Positions 26,378 to 33,911 of a stretch of 64,000 nt of DNA are shown here, in pieces (the first letter of the stretch is position 1; the number at the start of each line of letters is the position of its first letter). The DNA is from Caldifarciminota bacterium SM23_42. GTDB lineage: Bacteria; Hydrothermota; Tepidihabitantia; SM23-42. The notes below the pieces were generated by a model. The model searched no databases. It saw only the letters and a list, made by a program, of their open reading frames with translations, and was not told the origin of the DNA. Both the position numbers and the translations under genes were made by a program. Location of the stretch: assembly GCA_001303785.1 (NCBI GenBank), contig LJUJ01000008.1:62001-126000 (forward strand). Reading direction: 5' to 3'.

Positions 26378-27136
26378 TTAGTTCTCCATTGTTCTCGTTA
26401 CGTTGATATTTCCATCTTCAAGAATCAGTATTGTGTCTTCGTAGTGGCAGGACAGGGATTTGTCACGGGTGAGAACAGTCCAGCCATTCGATGCGGTGAC
26501 AACATCCTGGCTGCCCATATTTACCATGGGTTCAATTGCCAGAGCCATCCCCGGCATTATGCTGACTTCTGGTCCGTCGCCTACGAAATTTGGAATGACC
26601 GGCTCCTCATGTAGATGTTTACCCACTCCGTGTCCGGTCAGCTCACGAACCACGCTGTAGCCTTTGGCTTCAACCGTTATCTGGATGGCGCGTGAAATAT
26701 CTGATACCTTATTACCAGGCCGTGCCGCTTCTATACCATTGTTGAGTGCCTGCATGGTCACGGAAAGCATCTGCAGGACTTCAGGAGTGACATTGCCGAC
26801 CGGGAACGTGCGCGCGGCATCGGCGATATAGCCGCCGTATTTGACCCCAATATCTACTTTTACAATATCTCCGTTTTTGACTAGGCGCAGGTCAGGGATG
26901 CCGTGAACGATTTCGTTGTTCAACGATATGCAGCAGCTCTTTGGAAATCCGCGATAATTGAGAAACGCGGGCGTAGCATTCCGTTCCCGAATGAGGGTAT
27001 CTATCCTATCATTCAAATCCAGTGTCTTCATCCCTCTCAAATCCATCTTTTCGATTCTCTTGAAAACCTCAGCTATGATGTACCCAGCGGCTCTGATTTG
27101 CTCAGTTGCTTCTGCTTTTACTAGTGAGGTAGTCAT
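26378..27136 (-). CDS. map: methionine aminopeptidase, type I
   Basis: 252 residues from the ATG at 27136. Metal-binding residues fall in DIGVKYGGYIADAARTF (two Asp), GHGVGKHLHEEP (His), AIEPM (Glu) and HYEDTILI (Glu). It removes the initiator Met from nascent chains. Two TTG codons precede the ATG but add nothing conserved. The start lies inside the end of adk (35-base overlap) and no strong ribosome-binding site is seen, so coupling to adk is likely. Confidence 0.95.
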   Translation of the reverse strand: MTTSLVKAEATEQIRAAGYIIAEVFKRIEKMDLRGMKTLDLNDRIDTLIRERNATPAFLNYRGFPKSCCISLNNEIVHGIPDLRLVKNGDIVKVDIGVKYGGYIADAARTFPVGNVTPEVLQMLSVTMQALNNGIEAARPGNKVSDISRAIQITVEAKGYSVVRELTGHGVGKHLHEEPVIPNFVGDGPEVSIMPGMALAIEPMVNMGSQDVVTASNGWTVLTRDKSLSCHYEDTILILEDGNINVTRTMEN

Positions 27137-27770
27137 CAACAATCTCAGATATTGTTGTTAAAACTTCTTCCTGAGTTCCTTGTGCGTGGACTTCTCTGTA
27201 GACATTGAGTGTTTCGTAATAGCTGATCATCGGACGGGTCTCAGTTTCGTAAATCTTGAGTCTTTGTTTTATTACCTCCTCCGTGTCATCATCCCTTTTT
27301 GTCAGTTTCTGTTTATCGAAGTCACAAACACCATCGTTCGTTGGAGGATTCGTGACGTAGTTATATATCCTGCCACATTTTGGGCAATAACGGCGATTCA
27401 TGAGACGTTTGATGATCTCATTTTCATCCAGATACATCTCAAAAGCGATATCAACTGTTTGGTCGAGTTGGGCTAGGCTCTTTTCTAGGTTGCGGGCTTG
27501 AGCGAGGTTTCTAGGAAACCCGTCAAACAGTATGTCATTATCTTGATTCTCAATGAGCATATTGTCGACGATTTCGAAAATTATGTCATCAGGCACTAAA
27601 TGACCCTTCCTCAAATATTGTTCAACCTTCCTTCCGACCTGGCTATTCAGTGACACTTCTTCGCGTAGCAAATCACCGCTTGATAGCCGTAGCATATTGT
27701 ATTTCGAGGCCAGGAGTTGCGCCTGAGTGCCCTTTCCGACGCCAGGGGGTCCGAATAGTATGATCCTCAT
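27102..27770 (-). CDS. adk: adenylate kinase with metal-binding lid
   Basis: 222 residues. P-loop GPPGVGKGTQ at residues 7-16, FDGFPRN near 80, and a long LID domain at about 125-165 with Cys-x2-Cys (YCPKCGR) and Cys-x2-Asp (VCDFDK), the structural zinc site of the long form. It keeps AMP/ADP/ATP in balance. Overlaps secY by four bases. Confidence 0.96.
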   Translation of the reverse strand: MRIILFGPPGVGKGTQAQLLASKYNMLRLSSGDLLREEVSLNSQVGRKVEQYLRKGHLVPDDIIFEIVDNMLIENQDNDILFDGFPRNLAQARNLEKSLAQLDQTVDIAFEMYLDENEIIKRLMNRRYCPKCGRIYNYVTNPPTNDGVCDFDKQKLTKRDDDTEEVIKQRLKIYETETRPMISYYETLNVYREVHAQGTQEEVLTTISEIVDDYLTSKSRSN

Positions 27771-29080
27771 CGCCTGCCTCTTATCCTGCCACGTTTCATG
27801 AAACCTTCATAGTGATACATCATCAACTGCGATTCGATCTGCTGCAACGTATCCAAGGCAACACCGACAATGATCAGCAAAGTCGTACCGCCGAAGTAGA
27901 ATGGTACATTAAGAAAGTTAATCAAATACCAGGGTACAAGGGCAATGAAACCCAAGAACAGTGCTCCGGGTAGAGTGATTCTCGACAAGACGTTGTCGAC
28001 ATAGTCAGCGGTCCGCGGTCCGGGTCGTATGCCTGGTATGAACCCACCATAGCGTTTCATGTTGTCGGCTAGTTCAACAGGGTTAAAGACCACCGAGGTG
28101 TAGAAGTAGGTGAAAAAGACAATTAGAGAGAAGAAGACAATATCGTACAGCCAGAATCCGGGTCGGAAAATCTGTGTGATGTTTGCTAACGCCGGGACGT
28201 ATGCGGCGACCGTGCCCGGGAATACCACGAGAGCCTGCGCAAAGATGATTGGTATCACGCCGGCCGTATTCACCCTGAGCGGAAGGAATGTCGATTGCCC
28301 TCCGTACATTTTACGACCGACGATTCGCTTTGGATATTGAACAGGAATACGTCGTGCCGCCTGGGTCATGACTACTACCGCGGCAACGATAAAGACCATG
28401 ATAAGAATTACTAAAATGAGATTTATTATTGACAGGCCCTGGGTCATGACGAGCTGTACCGTTCGGATGAAATAACCTGGATATTCTTCAAGACAGCCAA
28501 TGAAGATGAGGAATGAAATACCATTACCAATACCTTTATCCGTGATCTGCTCGCCGATCCACATTGCGAAGACGGCGCCACATGTCAAGGTTAACATTGC
28601 GGTTAGCCTGAATGCCCACCCTGGATTGAAGATGATGGGCATAACACCGGTAGGGCCAGTATACTTTTGAGTTTCGAGAAAGATGGCAATGCTAATCGCC
28701 TGGAACGCAGCCAGACCCACGGTGAGATACCTCGTGTATTGGGTGATTTTTCTTCTTCCGGCCTGGTCACGCTGTAGTCTTTCTATCTGTGGAAATACTG
28801 AGCCGAGTAGCTGGAAGATGATCGAAGATGAAATATAAGGCATTACCCCCAGAAAGAGTATCGCAGCGCGTGATAGGGCACCGCCTACGAATATGTCGTA
28901 CATACCGAAGATTGAACCCTGTTGCTTCAGCTGTTGCATGAGCAGCCCCAGTGCCTGTGCATTAATGCCAGGCATCGGTAGGTGAGCTCCAAGACGGTAT
29001 ACCGCCACGGCAAACAGCGTGAATAGGAGTTTTTTCTTCAGTTCAGGAACTTTGAAAATATTGCCAAATGTGGAAATCAT
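27767..29080 (-). CDS. secY: protein translocase subunit SecY
   Basis: 437 residues, ten transmembrane helices. Plug region [10 protein letters not shown]; cytosolic loops [13 protein letters not shown] and [13 protein letters not shown], the latter near the ribosome- and SecA-contact surface. It forms the inner-membrane channel with SecE and SecG. Start overlaps the rplO stop by four bases. Confidence 0.97.
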   Translation of the reverse strand: MISTFGNIFKVPELKKKLLFTLFAVAVYRLGAHLPMPGINAQALGLLMQQLKQQGSIFGMYDIFVGGALSRAAILFLGVMPYISSSIIFQLLGSVFPQIERLQRDQAGRRKITQYTRYLTVGLAAFQAISIAIFLETQKYTGPTGVMPIIFNPGWAFRLTAMLTLTCGAVFAMWIGEQITDKGIGNGISFLIFIGCLEEYPGYFIRTVQLVMTQGLSIINLILVILIMVFIVAAVVVMTQAARRIPVQYPKRIVGRKMYGGQSTFLPLRVNTAGVIPIIFAQALVVFPGTVAAYVPALANITQIFRPGFWLYDIVFFSLIVFFTYFYTSVVFNPVELADNMKRYGGFIPGIRPGPRTADYVDNVLSRITLPGALFLGFIALVPWYLINFLNVPFYFGGTTLLIIVGVALDTLQQIESQLMMYHYEGFMKRGRIRGRR

Positions 29081-29517
29081 GCTAATTGCTCGACCTTGCC
29101 ATTTGCCTTCAATATTTTATCTCGGGCCGATTTCGAAAACCTGTGAGCCTTCACGGTTAGCGCCACAGATATCTCACCATTGCCTAGTATCTTCAACTTC
29201 TGTTTTCCCTTAATTATGCCTTTCTCTTTCAGTAGATCCGGGGTCACCTCAGTATTGGGTTCGAACTTGTTGAGGGTTTCGACATTTACAATCTCGTAAG
29301 CCATCTTGAAAATATTGGTGAAGCCGCGTTTGGGAATTCTTCTTACCAAGGGCATCTGGCCACCTTCAAACCCTGGTTTACTTCGGAATCCAGACCGCTG
29401 CCTGTGGCCCTTATGCCCGCGCGTCGATGTCTTCCCGTGTCCCGAGCCTGGTCCCCGTCCGATGCGTTTTGGTTTCTTTGTGGCGCCTCTGGCGGGTTTC
29501 AGATCATTTAGTTTCAT
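29077..29517 (-). CDS. rplO: 50S ribosomal protein L15
   Basis: 146 residues from the ATG at 29517 ([12 protein letters not shown]), preceded by GAGGAG. An upstream in-frame start adds seven residues that L15 does not have. The glycine- and lysine-rich N-terminus ([18 protein letters not shown]) is diagnostic. It overlaps the rpmD end by 14 bases. Confidence 0.96.
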   Translation of the reverse strand: MKLNDLKPARGATKKPKRIGRGPGSGHGKTSTRGHKGHRQRSGFRSKPGFEGGQMPLVRRIPKRGFTNIFKMAYEIVNVETLNKFEPNTEVTPDLLKEKGIIKGKQKLKILGNGEISVALTVKAHRFSKSARDKILKANGKVEQLA

Positions 29518-29698
29518 GCGTAATCTCCTCGACATCAACCATATAGGAAATCTGGTTTATCATTCCTCTTACGGCATCGTTGTCGGGAAAAACTCTTGTT
29601 TTCCCGACTTTGGTCAACCCCAATGCCTTAAGCGTGAGTTTATGTCTTTTCTGTTTGTCAATCAGGCTTTTCTTCAGTGTCACTCGTAGCTTTTTCAT
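29504..29698 (-). CDS. rpmD: 50S ribosomal protein L30
   Basis: 64 residues: [17 protein letters not shown] and [19 protein letters not shown], then [10 protein letters not shown], as in L30. It starts 41 bases inside the rpsE reading frame, so the C-terminal tail of S5 encodes its initiation region. Confidence 0.94.
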   Translation of the reverse strand: MKKLRVTLKKSLIDKQKRHKLTLKALGLTKVGKTRVFPDNDAVRGMINQISYMVDVEEITHETK

Positions 29699-30194
29699 GT
29701 TTTTTCCTCATGAAATATTCGATCGGTTTATTACGCATCTCAGCGACTTCGGCAACCGAACGGATTGACTTCAGCCCGTTAATAGTGGCGCGCGCGAGGT
29801 TAGTCGGGTTATTAGAACCCAGCGATTTTGTGAGTATGTTTCTAATGCCTGCTGCCTCACAGACAGCGCGTACCGCACTGGACGCGATGATGCCGGTGCC
29901 CGTCAAAGCGGGCTTCAAAATGACAATACTTGCGCAGAATTTACCGGTCACCGGATGGAGGATGGTTCCTTCAGTGACATCGACCTTCATCATTTTCTTT
30001 TTTGCGCTCTCAGTTGCCTTCCTTATTGCCGGGGCCACTTCCGACGACTTCGAGTGACCAATACCGACGTTCCCGGTTCCATCTCCTACTACAACACATG
30101 CGTAGAGCTTCAGCCTCTTGCCTCCCTTTACTACTTTTGAAACTCTTTTCAATTCGATGAGCTTTTCGATAAATGGACTCGATTCAAACACCAA
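29658..30194 (-). CDS. rpsE: 30S ribosomal protein S5
   Basis: 178 residues: ELKRVSKVVKGGKRLKLYA, VVVGDGTGNVGIGHSKSSEV, GIIASSAVRAVCEAAGI and KSLGSNNPTNLARAT are all S5 signatures. The last 15 residues ([12 protein letters not shown]) are an acidic tail overlapping rpmD. Confidence 0.97.
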   Translation of the reverse strand: MVFESSPFIEKLIELKRVSKVVKGGKRLKLYACVVVGDGTGNVGIGHSKSSEVAPAIRKATESAKKKMMKVDVTEGTILHPVTGKFCASIVILKPALTGTGIIASSAVRAVCEAAGIRNILTKSLGSNNPTNLARATINGLKSIRSVAEVAEMRNKPIEYFMRKKHEKATSDTEEKPD

Positions 30195-30202
30195 ACCTCC
30201 TT

Positions 30203-30547
30203 CTAGAATTCCAATCCCGCGGCGCGGGCGCCTTCGGCAAGAGCCTTGACGCGTCCGTGATACTTATATCCGGCGCGGTCGAATGCTACTTGTTTGATAC
30301 CCTTATCAACTGCAATCTTACCAAGCATCTTGCCCACTTCCGTGGCAGCTTCGATTTTTTTCTTCTCTTTAATATCTTTCAAATTCGACGAGGAGTATGC
30401 CAACAGAACCTTATGCTTCGTGTCGTCAATCAGCTGGGCGTAAATATAGCGGTTACTTCGGAAAACACACAGTCTCGGGCGCGCACTCGTACCCATAACC
30501 TTTTTCCTGATACTCTGATGCCTTTTCTTCCTTCCGGTCAGCGCCAA
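30203..30547 (-). CDS. rplR: 50S ribosomal protein L18
   Basis: 114 residues from TTG at 30547 behind [17 protein letters not shown] start, [20 protein letters not shown], and the [19 protein letters not shown] end that binds 5S rRNA. Only TTG gives the expected N-terminus. Confidence 0.96.
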   Translation of the reverse strand: MALTGRKKRHQSIRKKVMGTSARPRLCVFRSNRYIYAQLIDDTKHKVLLAYSSSNLKDIKEKKKIEAATEVGKMLGKIAVDKGIKQVAFDRAGYKYHGRVKALAEGARAAGLEF

Positions 30548-30557
30548 TTAATCCTCC

Positions 30558-31127
30558 TTATGCCTGAACGACTGCGCGTTTGCCAATCTTTTTGCGTAGG
30601 ACTTCGTCCGCGTATCGAACACCTTTATGTTTGTAAGGATCAGGTTTTCTGGTTTTTTTCACCAACGCCGCGACGTCACCTACTTTCTGCTTATCAACTC
30701 CCTTGAGGGTAATATATGTCAAATCACCTTTTTCTGCGCTCTTCACGACTTTTAGCTCACACTTTATGTCTTTGGGTATCGCAACTGTTTTGGGTTTTGA
30801 ATACCCGAGGAAGAGCTGTAGACCGGCACCACTCATCTGTGCACGGTAACCGGTTCCTTCAATTATTAGGGTTTTCTCAAAACCTTTGACCACGCCGTCG
30901 ATCATGTTCAAGATCAACGATCTCATTGTTCCCTGCTGCGCCGCTGCAGTTTTTGTGTTCTCAAGGGCTTTTACAGCAATCTGGTCTTGCTCGACCACTA
31001 CCTGCACCTTAGAGCCGATCTTCCGCTCCAGATTCCCGAGTGGCCCTCCAACCTTGATGATTGAATCCTCAACTGAGATCTTCACCTGTTTTGGAATCGA
31101 GACCGGCCGAAAACGATTTTTGGACAT
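30558..31127 (-). CDS. rplF: 50S ribosomal protein L6
   Basis: 189 residues with two L6 repeats. C-terminal EVLRKKIGKRA and RKPDPYKHKGVRY are the conserved rRNA-contact segment. Spaced 10 bases from rplR and 12 from rpsH. Confidence 0.96.
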   Translation of the reverse strand: MSKNRFRPVSIPKQVKISVEDSIIKVGGPLGNLERKIGSKVQVVVEQDQIAVKALENTKTAAAQQGTMRSLILNMIDGVVKGFEKTLIIEGTGYRAQMSGAGLQLFLGYSKPKTVAIPKDIKCELKVVKSAEKGDLTYITLKGVDKQKVGDVAALVKKTRKPDPYKHKGVRYADEVLRKKIGKRAVVQA

Positions 31128-31139
31128 TATTTCCTCCAG

Positions 31140-31526
31140 TTAGTAGACATAGGCGATCACTTCGCCACCCACACCTTTGCGGCGTGCCTCGCGGTCACTC
31201 AAGACGCCCACTGGTGTTGTGAGGATTGCGGTACCCAGCCCGCCCAACACCTGCGGGATTTCACTCTTAGATACATATACTCGGCACGAACACTTGGAAA
31301 CGCGTTCGAGATTTCTGATAACCGACTCGCCAGTCTTTGCATACTTCAGCATTATTGTTATCTTTCTCTTCTTGGCATCTAGGGTGAAGTTATTGATATA
31401 ACCCTCTTCGAGAATAACTCGCAAAATCTCTGTCTTCAGACGTGAATATAGAACAGTAACCTCTTGCTTCTGAGCTTGGCAGCCGTTTCTGATTATTGTC
31501 AGCATGTCAGCAATTGGGTCCATCAA
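31140..31526 (-). CDS. rpsH: 30S ribosomal protein S8
   Basis: 128 residues, MDPIADMLTIIRNG start and VLSDREARRKGVGGEVIAYVY end. Here S8 is the first gene of the operon. The usual upstream genes (rplN, rplX, rplE, rpsN) are not present; a promoter lies directly upstream instead. CAGGAGG before the ATG. Confidence 0.97.
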   Translation of the reverse strand: MMDPIADMLTIIRNGCQAQKQEVTVLYSRLKTEILRVILEEGYINNFTLDAKKRKITIMLKYAKTGESVIRNLERVSKCSCRVYVSKSEIPQVLGGLGTAILTTPVGVLSDREARRKGVGGEVIAYVY

Positions 31527-31577
31527 ACCTCCTGCAAATGCTCATAATTGCGTCTAATATTTTGACCATAGACTATA

Positions 31578-31605
31578 ATATTACCCAAATTACATGAAAA
31601 GTCAA
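31578..31605 (-). promoter_or_regulatory. promoter of the rpsH-rplQ operon
   Basis: On the minus strand: TTGACT (31600-31605), a 16-bp spacer, TAATAT (31578-31583). An alternative -10, TATTAT, overlaps it (31575-31580, 19-bp spacer). The leader is about 45 bases with a GGAGG site. Confidence 0.65.
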
Positions 31606-31632
31606 TAGGGAAATTGCGTTGTTTAACTGCTA

Positions 31633-31660
31633 TTGACAGTCGTCCTGAAAAATGTACATT
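31633..31660 (+). promoter_or_regulatory. leaderless-type promoter of pseudopilin-like gene
   Basis: TTGACA (31633-31638), a 16-bp spacer, TACATT (31655-31660), five bases, ATG at 31666. No Shine-Dalgarno sequence. Divergent from the ribosomal promoter. Confidence 0.72.
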
Positions 31661-31665
31661 AGAAC

Positions 31666-32016
31666 ATGGCGAAAGCAACACGGGGTGGTTTTACGGCGAT
31701 CTCCCTCGTGCTTTCCTTGGTTATCCTCGCGTTTGTTGTTGTCATTGGAATTGCTTACTTAGGCAGACAGCAGAGTGGTGCATCGGGCGATACATCCACA
31801 CCATTGGCCCGGGCGAGGAGCGTTGAGTGTTTGGCGCAGATCAAGAAGGTCGAGATGCACGTGCATCTTCATTATGTCGAAAAGGGCCAATATCCCAAAG
31901 CATTGCGTGGCTTGGAAGGCGTGTCAGATAGCGATCTGCGCTGTCCGGTAACTGAAAGCCTTTATCGTTACGATTCCGAAACCGGCCGCATTTTTTGTCC
32001 AGACCACACGAAATAA
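31666..32016 (+). CDS. pseudopilin-like protein without Glu5
   Basis: A 116-residue protein that starts like a type IV pilin or type II secretion pseudopilin: a short basic leader MAKATRGG, then FTAISLVLSLVILAFVVVIG, one hydrophobic helix. After cleavage at Gly-Phe, position 5 of the mature protein is Ser instead of the normally invariant Glu. The periplasmic part carries the small-pseudopilin pattern: YVEKGQYPKALRGL, then LRCPVTESLYRYDSETGRIFCP with paired Cys. No pilin assembly genes lie nearby. It may be a minor pilin or a processed but non-polymerising relative. Confidence 0.65.
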   Translation: MAKATRGGFTAISLVLSLVILAFVVVIGIAYLGRQQSGASGDTSTPLARARSVECLAQIKKVEMHVHLHYVEKGQYPKALRGLEGVSDSDLRCPVTESLYRYDSETGRIFCPDHTK

Positions 32017-32065
32017 CCATCACCATCCATCTGGGTAATGCCCGCAGCATCCTGGTGGATTTTTC

Positions 32066-32093
32066 TTGACATATGACAATATTTACATATAAT
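32066..32093 (+). promoter_or_regulatory. leaderless promoter of the arsR operon
   Basis: TTGACA (32066-32071), a 16-bp spacer, TATAAT (32088-32093), both full consensus, then five bases and the GTG start of arsR at 32099. No ribosome-binding site. Confidence 0.85.
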
Positions 32094-32100
32094 CATATGT
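32069..32100. promoter_or_regulatory. inverted-repeat operator over the arsR promoter
   Basis: ACATATGA (32069-32076) and TCATATGT (32093-32100) form a perfect 8-bp inverted repeat separated by 16 bases, spanning from the -35 to the start codon. ArsR/SmtB regulators commonly bind AT-rich inverted repeats of this type over their own promoter, so autoregulation is expected. Confidence 0.68.
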
Positions 32101-32431
32101 GAATAAAGAGACACTAAAGACCGAAGCTGCGATGTTTAGTGCCCTGGCTCATCCGTTACGTCTTAAGATCCTGGAGAAACTCCACGATGGTCCCTGTTGC
32201 GTCTGCAAGATAATACAGTACGTCGGAGGTGAACAGTCAAATGTTTCGCATCATCTGGCAATTTTAAGAAAGGCCAATATCGTGCACAGCGAGAAAAAAG
32301 GGCTCGAGGTTTGGTATGAAGTAACAGATCCTGAGATTTTCAGGATTGTCGATTTGATGCACGGCTGTATTGTGTTAAATCTGAAGAAGAGCAGGGACAT
32401 TCTTAATTCATTGATCCGGAGTGTCAAATGA
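32099..32431 (+). CDS. ArsR/SmtB-family metal-responsive repressor
   Basis: 110 residues, winged-helix DNA-binding protein. HPLRLKILEKLHDGPCCVCKIIQYV carries the Cys pair and third Cys of the alpha-3 metal-binding type (compare the CVC box of ArsR); the recognition helix is EQSNVSHHLAILRKANIV. Start is GTG at 32099, chosen because the promoter puts transcription start there and an overlapping ATG is immediately followed by a stop. It overlaps the permease gene by four bases (ATGA). It probably senses arsenite or another soft metal ion and derepresses the operon. Confidence 0.85.
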   Translation: MNKETLKTEAAMFSALAHPLRLKILEKLHDGPCCVCKIIQYVGGEQSNVSHHLAILRKANIVHSEKKGLEVWYEVTDPEIFRIVDLMHGCIVLNLKKSRDILNSLIRSVK

Positions 32432-33594
32432 AAGACAGCACCAAGCTTCTATTGTTTGTAGTTGTGTTTGTGGTACTTTATTTCGTACCGCTCGAGGGGG
32501 CAAATCTCCAGAAGGCAATACTTGAGGCTTTTTTCATGCTTCAGGAATATGCCCGGGAACATGTGTTATTCTGCCTGGTCCCTGCATTCTTCATTGCTGG
32601 TGCAATCAGTATTTTCATTTCCAAAGAAGCGGTGATTAAGTATTTCGGTGCAAAGGCAAACAAGGTCCTTGCATATGGAATGGCGTCAGTGTCGGGCAGC
32701 ATCCTGGCAGTATGTTCATGCACAGTACTACCAATGTTCGCTGGGATATATGCAAGGGGTGCGGGCATCGGTCCCGCAACGGCGTTTCTTTATTCAGGTC
32801 CCGCGATAAACGTATTGGCGATTGTTCTTACTGCAAGGGTTCTTGGTCCTGAATTGGGTCTTGCGCGTGCGGTCGGGGCAATCGCATTCTCGGTGATCAT
32901 TGGTCTTTTGATGTCAGTTTTTTTCAAGAAAAAGAAAGTAACCGATGATGAGCTCATAATTCCTGAAACGTCTGGTGGCAAATCGCGCAACCTTGAACAG
33001 AACGCCCTTTATTTTCTCACGCTCATTCTCACCCTGATCTTTGCGGCTTGGGCAAAACCCAAAGATGCAGTTGGATTCTGGAACGCGGTTTACAATATTC
33101 ACTGGTACTTAACCGGTGTGATGCTAGTTGTCTTAAGCGTCATGTTGCTTTCCTGGTTCCGGAAAGAGGAAATTTCTGATTGGGTATTTTCAACCTGGAC
33201 TTTTGCAAAACAAATTTTACCCCTGCTCTTTGTCGGCGTGTTTGTTGCCGGTTTCTTGCTGGGTCGACCAAATACCAATGCAGGAATCATTCCGCCACAG
33301 TATGTTGCCACGCTAGTGGGTGGTAATTCGATCAGCGCGAATTTCTTTGCTTCGATTGCAGGGGCATTAATGTATTTTGCGACGCTTACCGAGGTGCCCA
33401 TCTTGCAGGGGCTTATGGGAAGTGGTATGGGCAAAGGGCCGGCCCTTGCGTTACTGCTTGCCGGGCCAGCGGTGAGTCTGCCAAGCATTCTGGTCGTCAA
33501 CAGTATTATTGGCTTCAAGAAAACGTTGTCTTACATCATATTGGTTGTGATAATGTCGAGCCTCGCTGGTTGGGTTTTCGGCGCAATAAACTGA
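32428..33594 (+). CDS. UPF0718/ArsP-type permease
   Basis: A 388-residue inner-membrane protein with about ten transmembrane helices in two halves. Each half has the family motif; the first reads SILAVCSCTVLPMFAGIYARG with a Cys-x-Cys inside the membrane, followed by GPATAFLYSGPAINVLA. The second half, GPALALLLAGPAVSLPSILV, is the matching repeat. The family includes ArsP, an organoarsenical efflux permease. With an ArsR-type repressor upstream and a thioredoxin-like protein downstream, metal or metalloid export is likely, but the substrate is unproven. Confidence 0.82.
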   Translation: MKDSTKLLLFVVVFVVLYFVPLEGANLQKAILEAFFMLQEYAREHVLFCLVPAFFIAGAISIFISKEAVIKYFGAKANKVLAYGMASVSGSILAVCSCTVLPMFAGIYARGAGIGPATAFLYSGPAINVLAIVLTARVLGPELGLARAVGAIAFSVIIGLLMSVFFKKKKVTDDELIIPETSGGKSRNLEQNALYFLTLILTLIFAAWAKPKDAVGFWNAVYNIHWYLTGVMLVVLSVMLLSWFRKEEISDWVFSTWTFAKQILPLLFVGVFVAGFLLGRPNTNAGIIPPQYVATLVGGNSISANFFASIAGALMYFATLTEVPILQGLMGSGMGKGPALALLLAGPAVSLPSILVVNSIIGFKKTLSYIILVVIMSSLAGWVFGAIN

Positions 33595-33605
33595 AAGGAG
33601 TCACA

Positions 33606-33848
33606 ATGGAGATAAGGATATTAGGTCCTGGTTGCCCGCGTTGTCATGAGGTAGAAAAGAGGACGATCGAGGTACTCGCTAAGATGGATGTCGCGGCCGA
33701 TGTTCAGAGGATATCGGATATGAAAAAAATCATGGAGTACAAGATATTGGCTACGCCGGGTTTGGTTATTAATGGCAAAGTAGTATGTTCCGGGAAAATA
33801 CCAGCCAAAGATGAAATAAAGAAGTGGATTGAAGCAGAACTGTCTTAG
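33606..33848 (+). CDS. small thioredoxin-like redox protein (GCPRC)
   Basis: 80 residues from the ATG at 33606, preceded by GAAAGGAG. A glutaredoxin/thioredoxin-fold protein of the TM0996/MTH895 type with active site GPGCPRC and the cis-Pro segment ATPGLVINGKVV. It follows the permease by 11 bases. Such small redoxins often accompany UPF0718 permeases and may hand a thiol-bound metal or arsenical to them. Confidence 0.85.
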   Translation: MEIRILGPGCPRCHEVEKRTIEVLAKMDVAADVQRISDMKKIMEYKILATPGLVINGKVVCSGKIPAKDEIKKWIEAELS

Positions 33849-33911
33849 CTAGTTACGCCGACGTTCTTGCAGGTTACTGTGATTTCCTTGCTGAACAGTC
33901 TTTATTGTATG

